A stretch of DNA of 64,000 nucleotides from Trichomonas vaginalis G3 (Eukaryota; Parabasalia; Trichomonadida; Trichomonadidae): NCBI RefSeq assembly GCF_026262505.1, contig NC_067206.1:38825660-38889659 (forward strand). Reading direction: 5' to 3'. The notes under the pieces are model-generated. The model worked only from the letters and a program-made list of their open reading frames with translations, searched no databases and was not told where the DNA came from. Made by a program: the position numbers and the translations under genes. Shown piece by piece: positions 40,785-49,917 of this stretch (positions are counted from its first letter, which is position 1; each line of letters opens with the position of its first letter).

Positions 40785-41661
40785 ATGTTAGAAAAAAAGT
40801 TTGCTGACATTGACAAGAAATTTGAGAATGTTTTAAATAAGAACAAGAGGAAGTTAGAAAATGCTCAGATAAAACCTATACATGACAAGTTCTTATTTGC
40901 TCAGAATGGTATAACAGGTCTAATTGCACCACCTGGGTCGGGTAAGACTTTCACTTATCTTAAAATGGCTGCACAACAACAAGAACTAGATGAGAAGAAC
41001 CCATTCTATGAGTTAGTTGTTATTTGTAGTACTTCTGGTCAATTTGACCAAACCGTCAATTCGTTCAAAGATATTATAAAGAAGTCTAAGTTAGTATGTA
41101 TAAAGGATACTGAGTTGTTTAGATTGGATAAAGAAGTACCAAAGAAGAGTTTTGAAGTATAATGCTATAAATGAGTATATAAATTCTAAGTTTAAAGACC
41201 CTAATGAGGAAATGCAGAGAATATTAGAGAAGAAACACTTCAGAAACAAACAGAAAGAGATAGAATACATTTCGAAGAAATTGCAATCTTACGATTGGAA
41301 GACTTACCCTCATAGATGTCTTCTTATCTTAGATGATTTCGCCTCTCATCCTTTGTTAAAGAATAGAGAACAAGACATGTGTCGAATTCTTAAGAAGCTC
41401 AGACACTTTAACATCTCAGTTGTCATTTGTGTACAGACAGCAAAGAGTTTAAGTAAGGATGTTAAAAGAATACTTACTGACATTGTACTTTTCCCCGGAT
41501 TGTCCGAAGACGATTTCATGGAACTTATGAAAGAGTCCATGGCAGGTAAGTTTGACAGACATGAACTATGGGAGAAGTACAAAGTCATACAAGACCCTCA
41601 TACTTCTTTCAGAATTCATATCTACGCAAACAAAGTTCAAATTGTAAAAAGTCAAGCTTGA
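40785..41661 (+). pseudogene. Genome-packaging ATPase (A32/FtsK-HerA type), Maverick 2
   Basis: Walker A in LIAPPGSGKTFTYLKM, a following ELVVICSTSGQFDQ strand, Walker B in CLLILDDFASHPLL and the NISVVICVQTAKSLSKDVK sensor region. This is the order of A32-like packaging ATPases of Polintons and large DNA viruses. It is present as two open stretches and appears broken. The role is to drive element DNA into capsids. Confidence 0.85.
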
Positions 41662-41680
41662 AAAATCTAAGTGTTTAGTC

Positions 41681-41857
41681 TTAGTAAGATGGTAGCTTCT
41701 TAAAGCAAATACCATTGCTGAGTTTTATGTACGTGAAGAGAAGTACAATGAATTCAATTACGAGTACAATTGCAATGACAACTAAGGCAACTATTTTTGT
41801 CTTTTGCCAACAAGGGTACTTCTTCTCTTCCAATGGTTCGGCAGAACTATACTCACT
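41681..41857 (-). CDS. Small single-pass membrane protein, Maverick 2
   Basis: A protein of about 58 residues starting MSEYSSAEPLEEKKYPC, then one membrane helix (IVALVVIAIVLVIEFIVLLF) and a short basic end. The natural start is taken as the Met before SEYSS. Small membrane proteins are common in virion-type gene clusters; the role is unknown. Confidence 0.55.
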   Translation of the reverse strand, partial: SEYSSAEPLEEKKYPCWQKTKIVALVVIAIVLVIEFIVLLFTYIKLSNGICFKKLPSY

Positions 41858-41903
41858 CATGAGAAATGCCAAAACGGTTTAATAGAAAAAGTGTCATTTT
41901 TTC

Positions 41904-42098
41904 ATGTCAGAAGACTCGAAGGTGCAACACTTCCAAAATACCGACGAACTCAGAAGAGCAGCATGGCAGTATCTTCTTGACAACTTCTTTGAGTTCTCCA
42001 GGTACACCTTGGAAAATGCTGAAGAACTCCGACACAGAGAATTTGGAGAAATTGCACTCCAATACTACCTTGACAAACAAAGGGTAAACAAAGGGTAA
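41904..42098 (+). CDS. Small charged helical protein, Maverick 2
   Basis: A 64-residue helical protein (DELRRAAWQYLLDNFFEFSR). The ATG follows AAAAAGTGTCATTTTTTC, the second promoter type found in this block. Function is unknown. Confidence 0.5.
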   Translation: MSEDSKVQHFQNTDELRRAAWQYLLDNFFEFSRYTLENAEELRHREFGEIALQYYLDKQRVNKG

Positions 42099-42138
42099 AT
42101 TAAGACTAAAAACTTAACGTTTAAAAAGTGACATTTTT

Positions 42139-42339
42139 ATGAGCTCCGAGTCACCGAGAAAACTTGGTCAGATGTTAGCAGCTTACTTCCCTGAGGAGGA
42201 TGGAAGCGTTACATACGTAAGGTTCAAAAACAACGAACCTGGAATTGCGTACAAAATTCGCAATTACATGACCATGGAAGAGTACGAAAGGTTCCTACAA
42301 GAGAAACCAGCTCTAAACAACTCAGAAAAGAAAGAATAA
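42139..42339 (+). CDS. Small hypothetical protein, Maverick 2
   Basis: A 66-residue protein starting MSSESPRKLGQMLAAYFPEE. It follows AAAAAGTGACATTTTT, the same motif as the neighbouring gene at 41904, so the two are probably co-regulated. Confidence 0.5.
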   Translation: MSSESPRKLGQMLAAYFPEEDGSVTYVRFKNNEPGIAYKIRNYMTMEEYERFLQEKPALNNSEKKE

Positions 42340-42368
42340 AAAGTTTAACTCGTAATTGTTTATTTTTT

Positions 42369-42758
42369 TTACTTGTATGGGCAAGCTGCAAGAATGAAGT
42401 CGACTATCTCAGTCTTTGTTTTGACGAGCTGGACGGCTCTTGCGAGTACGTCTGTTTTGCGGTCTCCAGCTGGTGTCTGACCTTCGTAATTGCGCATGTT
42501 CTTGAGAGCTCCAACTGTAAATGATTGTAGGATGAAGAGTCTCTCAGACTGCTTGAGGTAGTCTTCACGGTCACGAACTGAATCTGTGGTACGAGTCGAA
42601 TCGGTCGATTTGAGGGAAGAGACTGAAAGCCTGTCGTCTTCCATAGGGGCTGTGGCATAATCTTTGCGTAAGCGGTTCAGACCTTCTTCGAACTCTTGGT
42701 CTCTCTTCGTTGAGATTGGAATTGGAATTGCTGGGGTGGAGCTTGCTGGAACATCCAA
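42369..42758 (-). CDS. Hypothetical Ser/Thr-rich protein, Maverick 2
   Basis: A 129-residue frame with a Ser/Thr-rich middle (SVSSLKSTDSTRTTDSVRD) and a helical C-terminal half (ERLFILQSFTVGALKNMRN). It overlaps the end of the Pro/Gln-rich frame at 42677-42952 on the same strand; both may be parts of one ancestral gene region. Confidence 0.4.
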   Translation of the reverse strand: MDVPASSTPAIPIPISTKRDQEFEEGLNRLRKDYATAPMEDDRLSVSSLKSTDSTRTTDSVRDREDYLKQSERLFILQSFTVGALKNMRNYEGQTPAGDRKTDVLARAVQLVKTKTEIVDFILAACPYK

Positions 42759-42952
42759 GGGTTGGGGAAGTAAGGCATAGGCTGAGGAGGGTAGTTCGGG
42801 AAGCCTTGTGGTGGGTAGTAACCTTGAGGTGGAAATTGGTAGTAAATCGGAGGTACTTGCTGGAACTGAGGTTGCTGAGGAGACTGTTGTGGTTCTGCAG
42901 CTTTCGGTTCCTCTGGTTTGGGAATGGACTCGGTTGGTGGGACGTGGGACAT
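42677..42952 (-). CDS. Pro/Gln-rich disordered protein, Maverick 2
   Basis: A 91-residue frame starting MSHVPPTESIPKPEEPKAAE, then strongly Pro/Gln/Tyr-rich (YYPPQGFPNYPPQPMPYFPN). No domain is seen. It is divergent from the gene at 43200, with the palindrome array between them. Confidence 0.45.
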   Translation of the reverse strand: MSHVPPTESIPKPEEPKAAEPQQSPQQPQFQQVPPIYYQFPPQGYYPPQGFPNYPPQPMPYFPNPWMFQQAPPQQFQFQSQRRETKSSKKV

Positions 42953-42969
42953 TCGTTTGTGTCCTGTGG

Positions 42970-43202
42970 GATGGAAAATATTTTCCTGTCGGAAGGAAAA
43001 ACTTTTCCTGTCGGATGGAAAAACTTTTTCTGTTGGAAGGAAAAACTTTTTCTGAAGTTTGACCAAAAAGTTCTCAATTTTCGAAAATTTGAATGGTTTA
43101 CGGACGGACAACTGGAAGAGTTCTTCCTGTCGTCGGGAAAAATTTTTCCCTTTGTCCGGAAAATTTTTTCCAGTTGTCGGGAAAATATTTTCCTGTCGGA
43201 TG
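42970..43202. repeat. Palindromic GGAAAA/TTTTCC array in a divergent promoter region
   Basis: About eight units of the type GGATGGAAAATATTTTCCTG, each with an inner near-palindrome GGAAAA-n-TTTTCC. They are arranged as two groups of about four around a 55-base spacer (about 43045-43100). The outermost units (42973-42986 and 43179-43192) are perfect palindromes, GGAAAATATTTTCC. It lies exactly between two divergent genes. A protein-binding regulatory array or a replication origin is plausible. Confidence 0.75.
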
Positions 43203-43589
43203 GAAGGACTCGGAATGCCAGAAGGATTTGACGAGGCAATTTACCTTATAGAGATAAATGAAGTTGTTAAGCAGTACTTGCGCAGGGTAATGAAGCCCAA
43301 GGTCAAGTTCACCGCTATTTCTGGAAGGGCTGCCTTGAATCTCGAGACTTCGACTGGAATTCCAATTCAAATACCAGAAAACACTCCTTTCGACGACATA
43401 AAGGACGCCAAAAGAGAAACTCTTGTTAAGTTCCTAAACAAACGTCCTTGGATAAAAATACCAAACAAGGAGAACCCCCTACCCCATATGAAATTGGCAA
43501 TTCAGTCTCTCCTTCACTTCTCGGGTCAGCCGTTCTACATAACCTGTGAAGGCGACATCCAACCAGTTCAGTCAACCTTAACGTTTTGA
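43200..43589 (+). CDS. Hypothetical protein, Maverick 2
   Basis: A 129-residue protein starting MEGLGMPEGFDEAIYLIEIN (a second Met at 43215 is an alternative). It has a basic helix (VVKQYLRRVMKPKVKFT) and later strands. The ATG lies at the edge of the palindrome array, so the array probably controls it. Confidence 0.5.
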   Translation: MEGLGMPEGFDEAIYLIEINEVVKQYLRRVMKPKVKFTAISGRAALNLETSTGIPIQIPENTPFDDIKDAKRETLVKFLNKRPWIKIPNKENPLPHMKLAIQSLLHFSGQPFYITCEGDIQPVQSTLTF

Positions 43590-43617
43590 GTAAAAAACAT
43601 TTTTTTTCATTTTTTGA

Positions 43618-44202
43618 ATGAAGCAAGTTAAATTCGTCCCACACCAATCTCAATGGACCGATGAAGAGTTTCAAGCCATGGTTGAAGACGTTGAGAACGA
43701 CATAGACGGCGAACTTGAAGGAGCTCAAATCACAATTGCAACCAAAATTGCAGGAGTCAAGGAACAGATAGCTCCACTTAAAGCTACCAAAGCTACTCTT
43801 GACCTCATGGATAGTTACCGTTTAGATGTCAAGAGTGGAATAAGACAATTAAAATTAAAACTTCTAAACTACGAAGCTATACTCCAAAAGTTAGCAGAAA
43901 TGAGAAGACTTTACCAGAGCTACTTACATGTAAGGGACTTACCTTCAAGCAGTCCGACCAAAGATGAATTTGTTGACATTGTCCCAATTTTGTCCGAAAG
44001 TCAGCTCAGATGTTTCGAACTGCTCCCAACATATCCAGAATATGAACGTTTGCCTGAACTCTTCCGCAATCTCAAAAAACGTTTTTTGGTTCTCATGTTC
44101 GAAACTTTTATCGGAAGAGACAACAAACGTTCAGAAGAAGAACAAGATATTATTTTAAACTTGTTGTATGACATAACTGTCATAACAAGCTTTTTGAAGT
44201 AA
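43618..44202 (+). CDS. Helical/coiled-coil hypothetical protein, Maverick 2
   Basis: A 194-residue, mostly helical protein (EEFQAMVEDVENDIDGELEG; IRQLKLKLLNYEAILQKLAE). It follows TTTTTTTTCATTTTTTGA, an element-type T-run. It and the next gene (44234) are in tandem with a 31-base gap. The family is unknown. Confidence 0.5.
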   Translation: MKQVKFVPHQSQWTDEEFQAMVEDVENDIDGELEGAQITIATKIAGVKEQIAPLKATKATLDLMDSYRLDVKSGIRQLKLKLLNYEAILQKLAEMRRLYQSYLHVRDLPSSSPTKDEFVDIVPILSESQLRCFELLPTYPEYERLPELFRNLKKRFLVLMFETFIGRDNKRSEEEQDIILNLLYDITVITSFLK

Positions 44203-44233
44203 AACCGTCATTCTCAAACCACTTCATTTTTCG

Positions 44234-44972
44234 ATGTCCGAACAAGCACCGAAGCCAAACTCAATGGCAGATGTCCTTTCAAGGTTGTCAGACAAGCGCC
44301 CAGTTCAAATTCAAATTGCCCAATTGAAAGCTCATCTGACAAACACCATTAAGACTCTCCAAAGTAGTCTTATGACAGAGATGACCAATCTCAAAGCCAA
44401 TGTCCTCACGAACCAAGCTTCCAATGAGAAAGTCCTGAACGATTTCGCGGAAACCTTGCGCCAATACGACATAGAGAACCAAAACCTTGCCCGACTCATC
44501 TACCGTTTCTTCGAAGAGATAGACGCCATCTGGAAGGTACTCGGAAAGGACAGAACATGCAACACCGTACTTCGTGAACACAGAATTGCCGAAGGTATTA
44601 TCAAAGAAGAGGAAGAAGAGAAGAAGAGGAAGAAGAGAAGAGAGGAAGAGAGGAAGAAGAGGAAGAAGAGGAAGAAGAGAAACACGAAGAAGTTCCTGAA
44701 GCCGCTACATGGGCAACCCTTGTTGCCGATGACGCTTACGAAATTTCCCAACCCTACCCATACCAAATCCGCAACAAGGAGACAGGCAAGGTTCTTACCC
44801 CAGTCCTCAACAACTTGGGACACTTGAACCTTAACCTTCGGAATTACGGTTCAATTTCCATGGGAAGCTTGTCGGTATGCAATGGGTTCCAAATCCATAC
44901 AAGAAGACGAGGGTCAGACACATTGACGGTGACAAGCTCAACAACCGTAAGGAGAACCTCGAGTGGTTCTAA
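44234..44972 (+). pseudogene. HNH/NUMOD4-type homing-endonuclease-like protein, Maverick 2
   Basis: The N-terminal part (MSEQAPKPNSMADVLSRLSD) is helical, followed by a very long Lys/Glu/Arg run (about residues 120-155). The last third carries coding traces of a NUMOD4-like segment (YEISQPYPYQIRNKETGKVL) and of an HNH core (VRHIDGDKLNNRKENLEW), the sequence expected after the first His in NUMOD4-HNH homing endonucleases. The region appears broken. HNH proteins cut DNA and can spread their own gene; in a Polinton one may be a passenger. Confidence 0.6.
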
Positions 44973-44993
44973 GAGTAAAAAAATTTTATTTTA

Positions 44994-45005
44994 GGGGGAA
45001 ACCCC
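44994..45005. other. GC hairpin GGGGGAAACCCC between convergent genes
   Basis: A GGGG/CCCC stem that can close a GAAA (GNRA) loop, lying in AT-rich DNA between the convergent ends of the HNH gene and the gene at 45022. One of several GC hairpins at gene ends in these elements. Confidence 0.45.
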
Positions 45006-45021
45006 AAGTAAATTTAGGTGT

Positions 45022-45297
45022 TTATTTGGATAAGTATGTTAAATTAAGGGTAATTTGCAAAATTAGTTCCCGACCTTTGAATTGGGCTCTTTCGTTATCC
45101 CAGTTGCGTAGGAGGTCGTCCCAGAGGAGTTGGTAGAATTGCCAATCCAAGGACGATTTGTCCTCCCAGGCATTGAGGATGTACTGCTCGTAGAGTTTCA
45201 TGACCTCTGCCTTGCACCAGACACCCTCTCCCTTGGAACGTAAGGCTTCTTCGAAGTGCTCGAATGCGATTGGCTGCGTGACCATCCGAAATGACAC
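45022..45297 (-). CDS. Small Trp-rich hypothetical protein, Maverick 2
   Basis: A 91-residue helical protein with several Trp (YILNAWEDKSSLDWQFYQLL). The minus-strand upstream sequence AAAAAGTGTCATTTCGG matches the second promoter motif. The Met at 45285 (MVTQPIAF) is an alternative start. It is divergent from the 45316 gene. Confidence 0.5.
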   Translation of the reverse strand: MSFRMVTQPIAFEHFEEALRSKGEGVWCKAEVMKLYEQYILNAWEDKSSLDWQFYQLLWDDLLRNWDNERAQFKGRELILQITLNLTYLSK

Positions 45298-45315
45298 TTT
45301 TTGTCCGTTTGGTCA

Positions 45316-45678
45316 ATGTTCGTGTCTCGTGCCATAGTCGACGAAAATACAGACAAACAGGTTATATATGAGTTTGAGACCAAGAATGGTGTAACTCGAC
45401 CTGTCCGATTCAAAGACTCCGAGGGCGACCATGAAATTAAACGGAAATTAGCTAGGAAGGAATATAAAATGGACTGGTTGCCACCACCTCCACCTCCACC
45501 ACCTTTACCTGTTCCTCAAGTAAATAAGCCTTTCCCGTTCCCAAGAATTCCACATTTTAATTCAAATTCGAATAAAAATTTTTTATTTCATGCAATGTTT
45601 TATTTCTGTGCCGTCTTCAAGTATGCCCCAGTACTTACGCTTGGAGAGGACATGAACTTCAGAAAATACCTTATCTAG
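45316..45678 (+). CDS. Small protein with a poly-proline stretch, Maverick 2
   Basis: Starts MFVSRAIVDENTDKQVIYEF, a strand-rich N-terminal half, then LPPPPPPPPLPVP and a less ordered end that overlaps the 3' end of the polymerase on the other strand. The first 55 residues look real; the part beyond the Pro run may be read-through into neighbouring sequence. Confidence 0.4.
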   Translation: MFVSRAIVDENTDKQVIYEFETKNGVTRPVRFKDSEGDHEIKRKLARKEYKMDWLPPPPPPPPLPVPQVNKPFPFPRIPHFNSNSNKNFLFHAMFYFCAVFKYAPVLTLGEDMNFRKYLI

Positions 45679-47731
45679 CTTAAAACAGCCCATCTTTTCA
45701 CCGACCATTCCCATTTCAATGAGTTTGTTGTATCCTTCTTCGTTCGTCATGAGTGCGTCAATGTTCTCATAGTAAACCTTCACTTTGGATTTGACTTCGG
45801 AGAAGAATTTGTTGTAGTTGTCAAGGACTGCCTTTGCGAACTGAGGGTAAGACCAATGTTCGACAATAGGTTTTAATGTGGTTACTAAGCCACTTTGACC
45901 TTGAGTGAATTCGTACTTCAAAACAAAAGGAGAAAACCTTTCAACAAAGTTGTCGACCTTCTCATAATGTTTACTCTTCATCTCTTGAGGTTTCTTAATG
46001 GAATATCCCCATGTCGAATTCATAAGCAATTTGAGTGTCATTGCAAGTTTGGGGTTTGAAGCTTTCCTAATATCATACAGTTGTTGTATGACTTTTCCAA
46101 CTGTATAGTTCCTTCCCGGGAACTCACCATCTTCGTTTGGAATTCCAGTCGGAATATATTGGACAAACCTCATGTATGCAGCGTTAAGGTCGACATAGTA
46201 TATCTTTTCATCTGAGTCGAACTTGTCGCAACCAATTGGTCCAGTTTGTGGAAATTCAAGTGAGTCTCTTATCTTCTGAGAAACTTCTCCTGTTATCTCA
46301 TAAACATCGTCGAAGCAACCTGTTTCATATAAAACCTTCTGACCTAACTCAGATGCTCTCCAATACAATTTGACGTCAATTGGATGTCTCAATGGAAGTT
46401 TGTTTATAGCATCTTGAAGTTCTTGCAACCTCATTGGAAGTTCTTCTGGTTCAGGTTGGTATCCGAACAATCCAACTCCTTTTGGAATTGTGTACTTCTT
46501 TTGTACTAGAACTTTGTCTGGAACAACTTTTGGTCTTGCTAACAGTGAAAAGTTTGTTTCGTCTTTTGGTACAAAAGTTTCTGTCAGCTTGTCATCTGGA
46601 ATTGGTTCCAACAAACCTTTCTCGAAAAGAATGTTTACAGCTCTGACAATGTTGCACTTGCCTTTTCCGAACAATGGGTTTGTAAGACTTTCGTTCAACA
46701 TGAAGTGGTTGTGGACAATTGCAATCTTCAACCATGGTAAATTGAACTCAACAACATAGTCGTCATGTGAAGAACCTTTAGCTGTAGGTATGTTGACTCG
46801 GATATTGACATTTGCCAACGGTGCAATTTTTGCCAATTGACCTCTGAGAATGTACCTTGTCTTCACACATGACTCAAGATACTTCATCTTCTCTTCTGAA
46901 ACAAGACCAGAGTTCCTGAGACATGTAAGAATGCAAGGTTCATTGACAATTGTTTCAATTGAATTGTAAATTCCATACCTTGTCAAGTCAATGTCAGACT
47001 TATTTATGAACGGGAAAGTATCCAGCATGTTGTCTGACTGCTTGAGGGTTAGGTTGGTACCATTCGAACTTGACACTTGCAATTCCTTCAATTGCATTCA
47101 AAATGTCTGAGTCGGAGTCAACCATTTGTTCTCTCTTTGTAGTCTTGAAAGCGTCAAGAAGCATTGCAGCTGTTGTCATTGCCATTTGCATAGTAAATGT
47201 GACCATCCAAATCTGTTATGGTCAATCTGAGATTGTATCCTTTCTTATTTCCGTCTTGTATGCAGCAAGTACCCATGAAGCCTTCTTTGTTCTTTCCTTC
47301 GTCAAAGTTTACTGTAAAGGTTCGACCAGATGTAATTTGACTTCTAACTTCACGATACTTTTCATATGCATATCTTGTTCTTTCCATGGGAGCATGACCA
47401 TCCTCTGCACTACCTTTTTTCCTTCTCAAAGGATGCAATTGTTCGTCATGTTTCCAGTAGAATCTGGCAAAGCCGTCGTGTCCTTCAACTTGAGGTTCAC
47501 TAACATCGAAAGGCATGTCCATAAGACGTTCTTCTTCTAACCTCTCTAGTCTGTTTGGATAATTGCACGTGCTGTTTCCAAATCCATTTCGTAGCGAAGA
47601 CCAGCCAGTTTGTCATAGACTTTTATGGGTCTTCCCTTCCTATATTTAAAATTCTTCGAAACTCTCCAACCATATCTTTGCAACTCTGCTTTTATTCTAG
47701 CAGACTTTCTATCCATTCTATATGGGGGCAT
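45583..47731 (-). pseudogene. Family B DNA polymerase, Maverick 2 (divergent, broken)
   Basis: A polymerase region in several open stretches (starts near 47731 and 47522; main stretch 45583-47097). Visible are IYYVDLNAAYMRFVQYIPTG, corresponding to motif A, and LKLLMNSTWGYSIKK, corresponding to motif B. A YYENIDALMT segment followed by MGCFKLDKV sits in the place of motif C and its following strand. It differs strongly from the polymerases of Mavericks 1 and 3, so it is a separate lineage. It appears broken by several changes. The N-terminus follows TTTTTTTATTTTTATAAAA. Confidence 0.7.
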
Positions 47732-47762
47732 TTTTATAAAAATAAAAAAATATTTTTTTTCT

Positions 47763-47987
47763 TTACTTTACATAACCGCCTGCTGCCATAAGTCTTTGAC
47801 GCCAACCCATACCAGCTAATGAAGGTTTGACTTGGTTTAGTTTGGAAACTAAACTTTGGTTTTGGTTTATCTTCAGTTTTTGGTTTTCTTCTTCTATCGG
47901 TTTTTCGTCACTTTTCGGTTCCTCTGACTTTACTTCACTTGCAGGAACAGTTGTGTCGTCAACATCTTCATAAATATCATATGCCAT
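47763..47987 (-). CDS. Small acidic protein with a conserved-looking C-terminus, Maverick 2
   Basis: A 74-residue protein, acidic and disordered at first (MAYDIYEDVDDTTVPASEVK), ending in a more ordered GMGWRQRLMAAGGYVK. It overlaps the end of the next gene by 11 bases in another frame, as in compact viral layouts. Function is unknown. Confidence 0.5.
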   Translation of the reverse strand: MAYDIYEDVDDTTVPASEVKSEEPKSDEKPIEEENQKLKINQNQSLVSKLNQVKPSLAGMGWRQRLMAAGGYVK

Positions 47988-48291
47988 TTGTTTTTGTTTT
48001 TCCTTTCAACTTTTTGTGTTTGTTGTAAAGTTTAGAATATTTCGACTCTAAGTCAATGAGATGTTCTATAATGAACTGTTGGTCAGTGAAGTAAACTTTT
48101 CCATCTGTTGTCTCGAAAGCTCCTTCAGACTTCAATATTTTATTTGTGAGAGTCTGTTTCTTTTTTGAGATACTAGCCGTTCCATTTCTATGAAAAGTGA
48201 CTTTATAGTTAGGGTTTGTATTTCCAGACCTGGCACTTTCTATTATTGAATTTTTCTCTTCATCTGTAAGTTCTTTGACAGGTTTTGACAA
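47977..48291 (-). CDS. Small beta-hairpin family protein, Maverick 2
   Basis: A 104-residue protein. Residues about 25-45 (NPNYKVTFHRNGTASISKKK) share a pattern with the Maverick 3 proteins at 57559 and 59948: a short helical lead, P-x-(Y/F)-x-(V/I), a turn with G, then an (R/K)-rich strand. The C-terminal part is coiled coil (IIEHLIDLESKYSKLYNKHK). Function is unknown. Confidence 0.55.
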   Translation of the reverse strand: MSKPVKELTDEEKNSIIESARSGNTNPNYKVTFHRNGTASISKKKQTLTNKILKSEGAFETTDGKVYFTDQQFIIEHLIDLESKYSKLYNKHKKLKGKTKTNGI

Positions 48292-48525
48292 TGGTTCTGA
48301 ACTTTTTTGTTTGTGGTGTCAAATCTACCGTTTCAACTTCTTCGGTCATTTCATCTCAGTAAAAAATTTTAGTTTGGTTTGTTTTCAACTGGTTGTTGTT
48401 GTTTTTAAGTCGGTCTAAAACTTCCTGAGGTATAGGAGAACTTGACAAACACGTTGTGTAACTGCTGGAAGCCGACAAATCCATCTTGAACCCATTTGTC
48501 TCAATGCTGTATTGTTCATTTCATC
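48292..48525. other. Small-gene remnants between two minus-strand genes
   Basis: Two short minus-strand traces start near 48351 (MTEEVETVDLTPQTKKF) and 48520 (MNNTALRQMGSRW). The word TTTCATCTCAGTAAAAAA occurs at both 48350 and 48522, pointing to a short duplication. Nothing firmer is seen. Confidence 0.35.
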
Positions 48526-48912
48526 TCAGTAAAAAACTTTACATTCCCCACGTTTGAGGCGTTGAGGTTGGTTATTGTTTACCCATTGTTGTGCATGGTT
48601 ATATCCTCTGTTAAAGAATCTTTCACCTTGGTCCATATAGTGTCCTGCTTGGTTATAGTAGTCATTTGCTTTGTTATAATAGTTTCCTGCTTGTCTTCCT
48701 ACATTGTCCATCCATCCTTGAACTTTTCCTCTTGTTTCAGGATTTGGAATAAGATTTGTTGCATCTCGTGCTACATCCCAACCTTTCTGTACAGTTTGTA
48801 TAATAGGTTGTGCTTTCTCTTTAAGTATACCTAATGTACTCAAAATCTTCCTTCCAACTCCAAATACACCTCTGGCTATTGTTCCCACTGCGGGCAAAAA
48901 ATCTGGATGCAA
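48526..48912 (-). CDS. Amphipathic small virion-type protein, Maverick 2
   Basis: A 128-residue frame. A basic, Gly-rich hydrophobic N-terminal part (TIARGVFGVGRKILSTLG) is followed by Gln/Tyr/Asn repeats (YYNKANDYYNQAGHYMDQGE). It resembles in style the amphipathic proteins of Maverick 1 at 15301 and 15546. Its upstream region is shared with the integrase, and the coding trace starts slightly before this frame (MGLFGALAG). Confidence 0.45.
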   Translation of the reverse strand: MHPDFLPAVGTIARGVFGVGRKILSTLGILKEKAQPIIQTVQKGWDVARDATNLIPNPETRGKVQGWMDNVGRQAGNYYNKANDYYNQAGHYMDQGERFFNRGYNHAQQWVNNNQPQRLKRGECKVFY

Positions 48913-48957
48913 CTCCTGCTAATGCGCCAAATAAACCCATTTCTTATAGGGTAAAAA

Positions 48958-49917
48958 ATGACGAATCCAAACAAGGACCCCTATGTTTCTAAAGCGACAA
49001 AGAAAGCACTCATGATAAAAATCTTTAGTTCAACACCAAATGCTTGGTTTATGGATATCTTGGAAAACATTCCGAGGTATAGAGAAGATGGACCACCATA
49101 CTGGCTAATATTTGTTGGTCAAAACACAAGATACTGTGAAGCCATACCATTATGGTCCAAAAATATTTTAGATGTGAAAACTGCTTTGACAATATTCGTT
49201 GACAAATACCATCCAACAAAACTGACATCTGACTGTGAAAGTTCTTTCAAATCAGATGATGTAAAAAACTATCTGCGTTCAAAAAATGTAAACCAATATT
49301 TCATTGTCGACCAAAACCATTCTGCTCTTGGTGTCATTGACGGTTGTATAAAAATGTTAAGAGACTTAAACCAACCACAAGGTGGTGAAGCAAATGAAAT
49401 GTCATATGACGACAAATATAGACACTTCTCCATGGCAAAGATGAGACAAGTTTTAAATATTTACAATAGCCGTAAACAAAAAGGTTTGGGAACCACTCCC
49501 CCGAAGAAATGAAAAACAACCCTGACTTAGAGAAAGACTATATATTTAATAATTTAGTCAAAAGAGACAAACAAGAAAGAATGCCGGGCTTCAAACTTCA
49601 GAAAGGTGACAAAGTAAAAATAGAAATACCTAAACGCGACCCATATGAAAATTACTATTGACTATGACAACAATGGGAACCCGACAGGTACTCACATTCG
49701 TGTTCGTAAAAATAGAAGAAAGTATACAAGAGAATATTATGAAGTTTTAGGCAAACATGGCAAAATGTACACACTGCAAGCAGAAGATAAAACTACTATT
49801 GTCAGACCTCGTTTCAAACTTGTCAAAGTTCAAGGTGGTATACTTTCAAAGACAGTTCCTAACAAATATAAGACAACTCCTGACGAATATGCTAAAGAAG
49901 TTGAAAATGACGACTAA
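48958..49917 (+). pseudogene. Retroviral-type integrase, Maverick 2
   Basis: RNase H-like integrase core with NAWFMDILENIPRY, a YWLIFVGQNTRYCEAIPL strand pair, TSDCESSFKSDDVKNYL and a helix around GVIDGCIKMLRDLN. The second open stretch (49645-49917) reads a small basic SH3/chromo-like tail (RKYTREYYEVLGKHGKMYTL). It appears broken. Its 3' end overlaps the end of the fibre gene by a few bases on the other strand, the same neighbour order as in Maverick 1. Confidence 0.75.

Noticed and set aside
42571-43370. Several frames across the palindrome array
   Set aside because: They arise from the GGAAAA/TTTTCC repeats and have repetitive, unlikely compositions.
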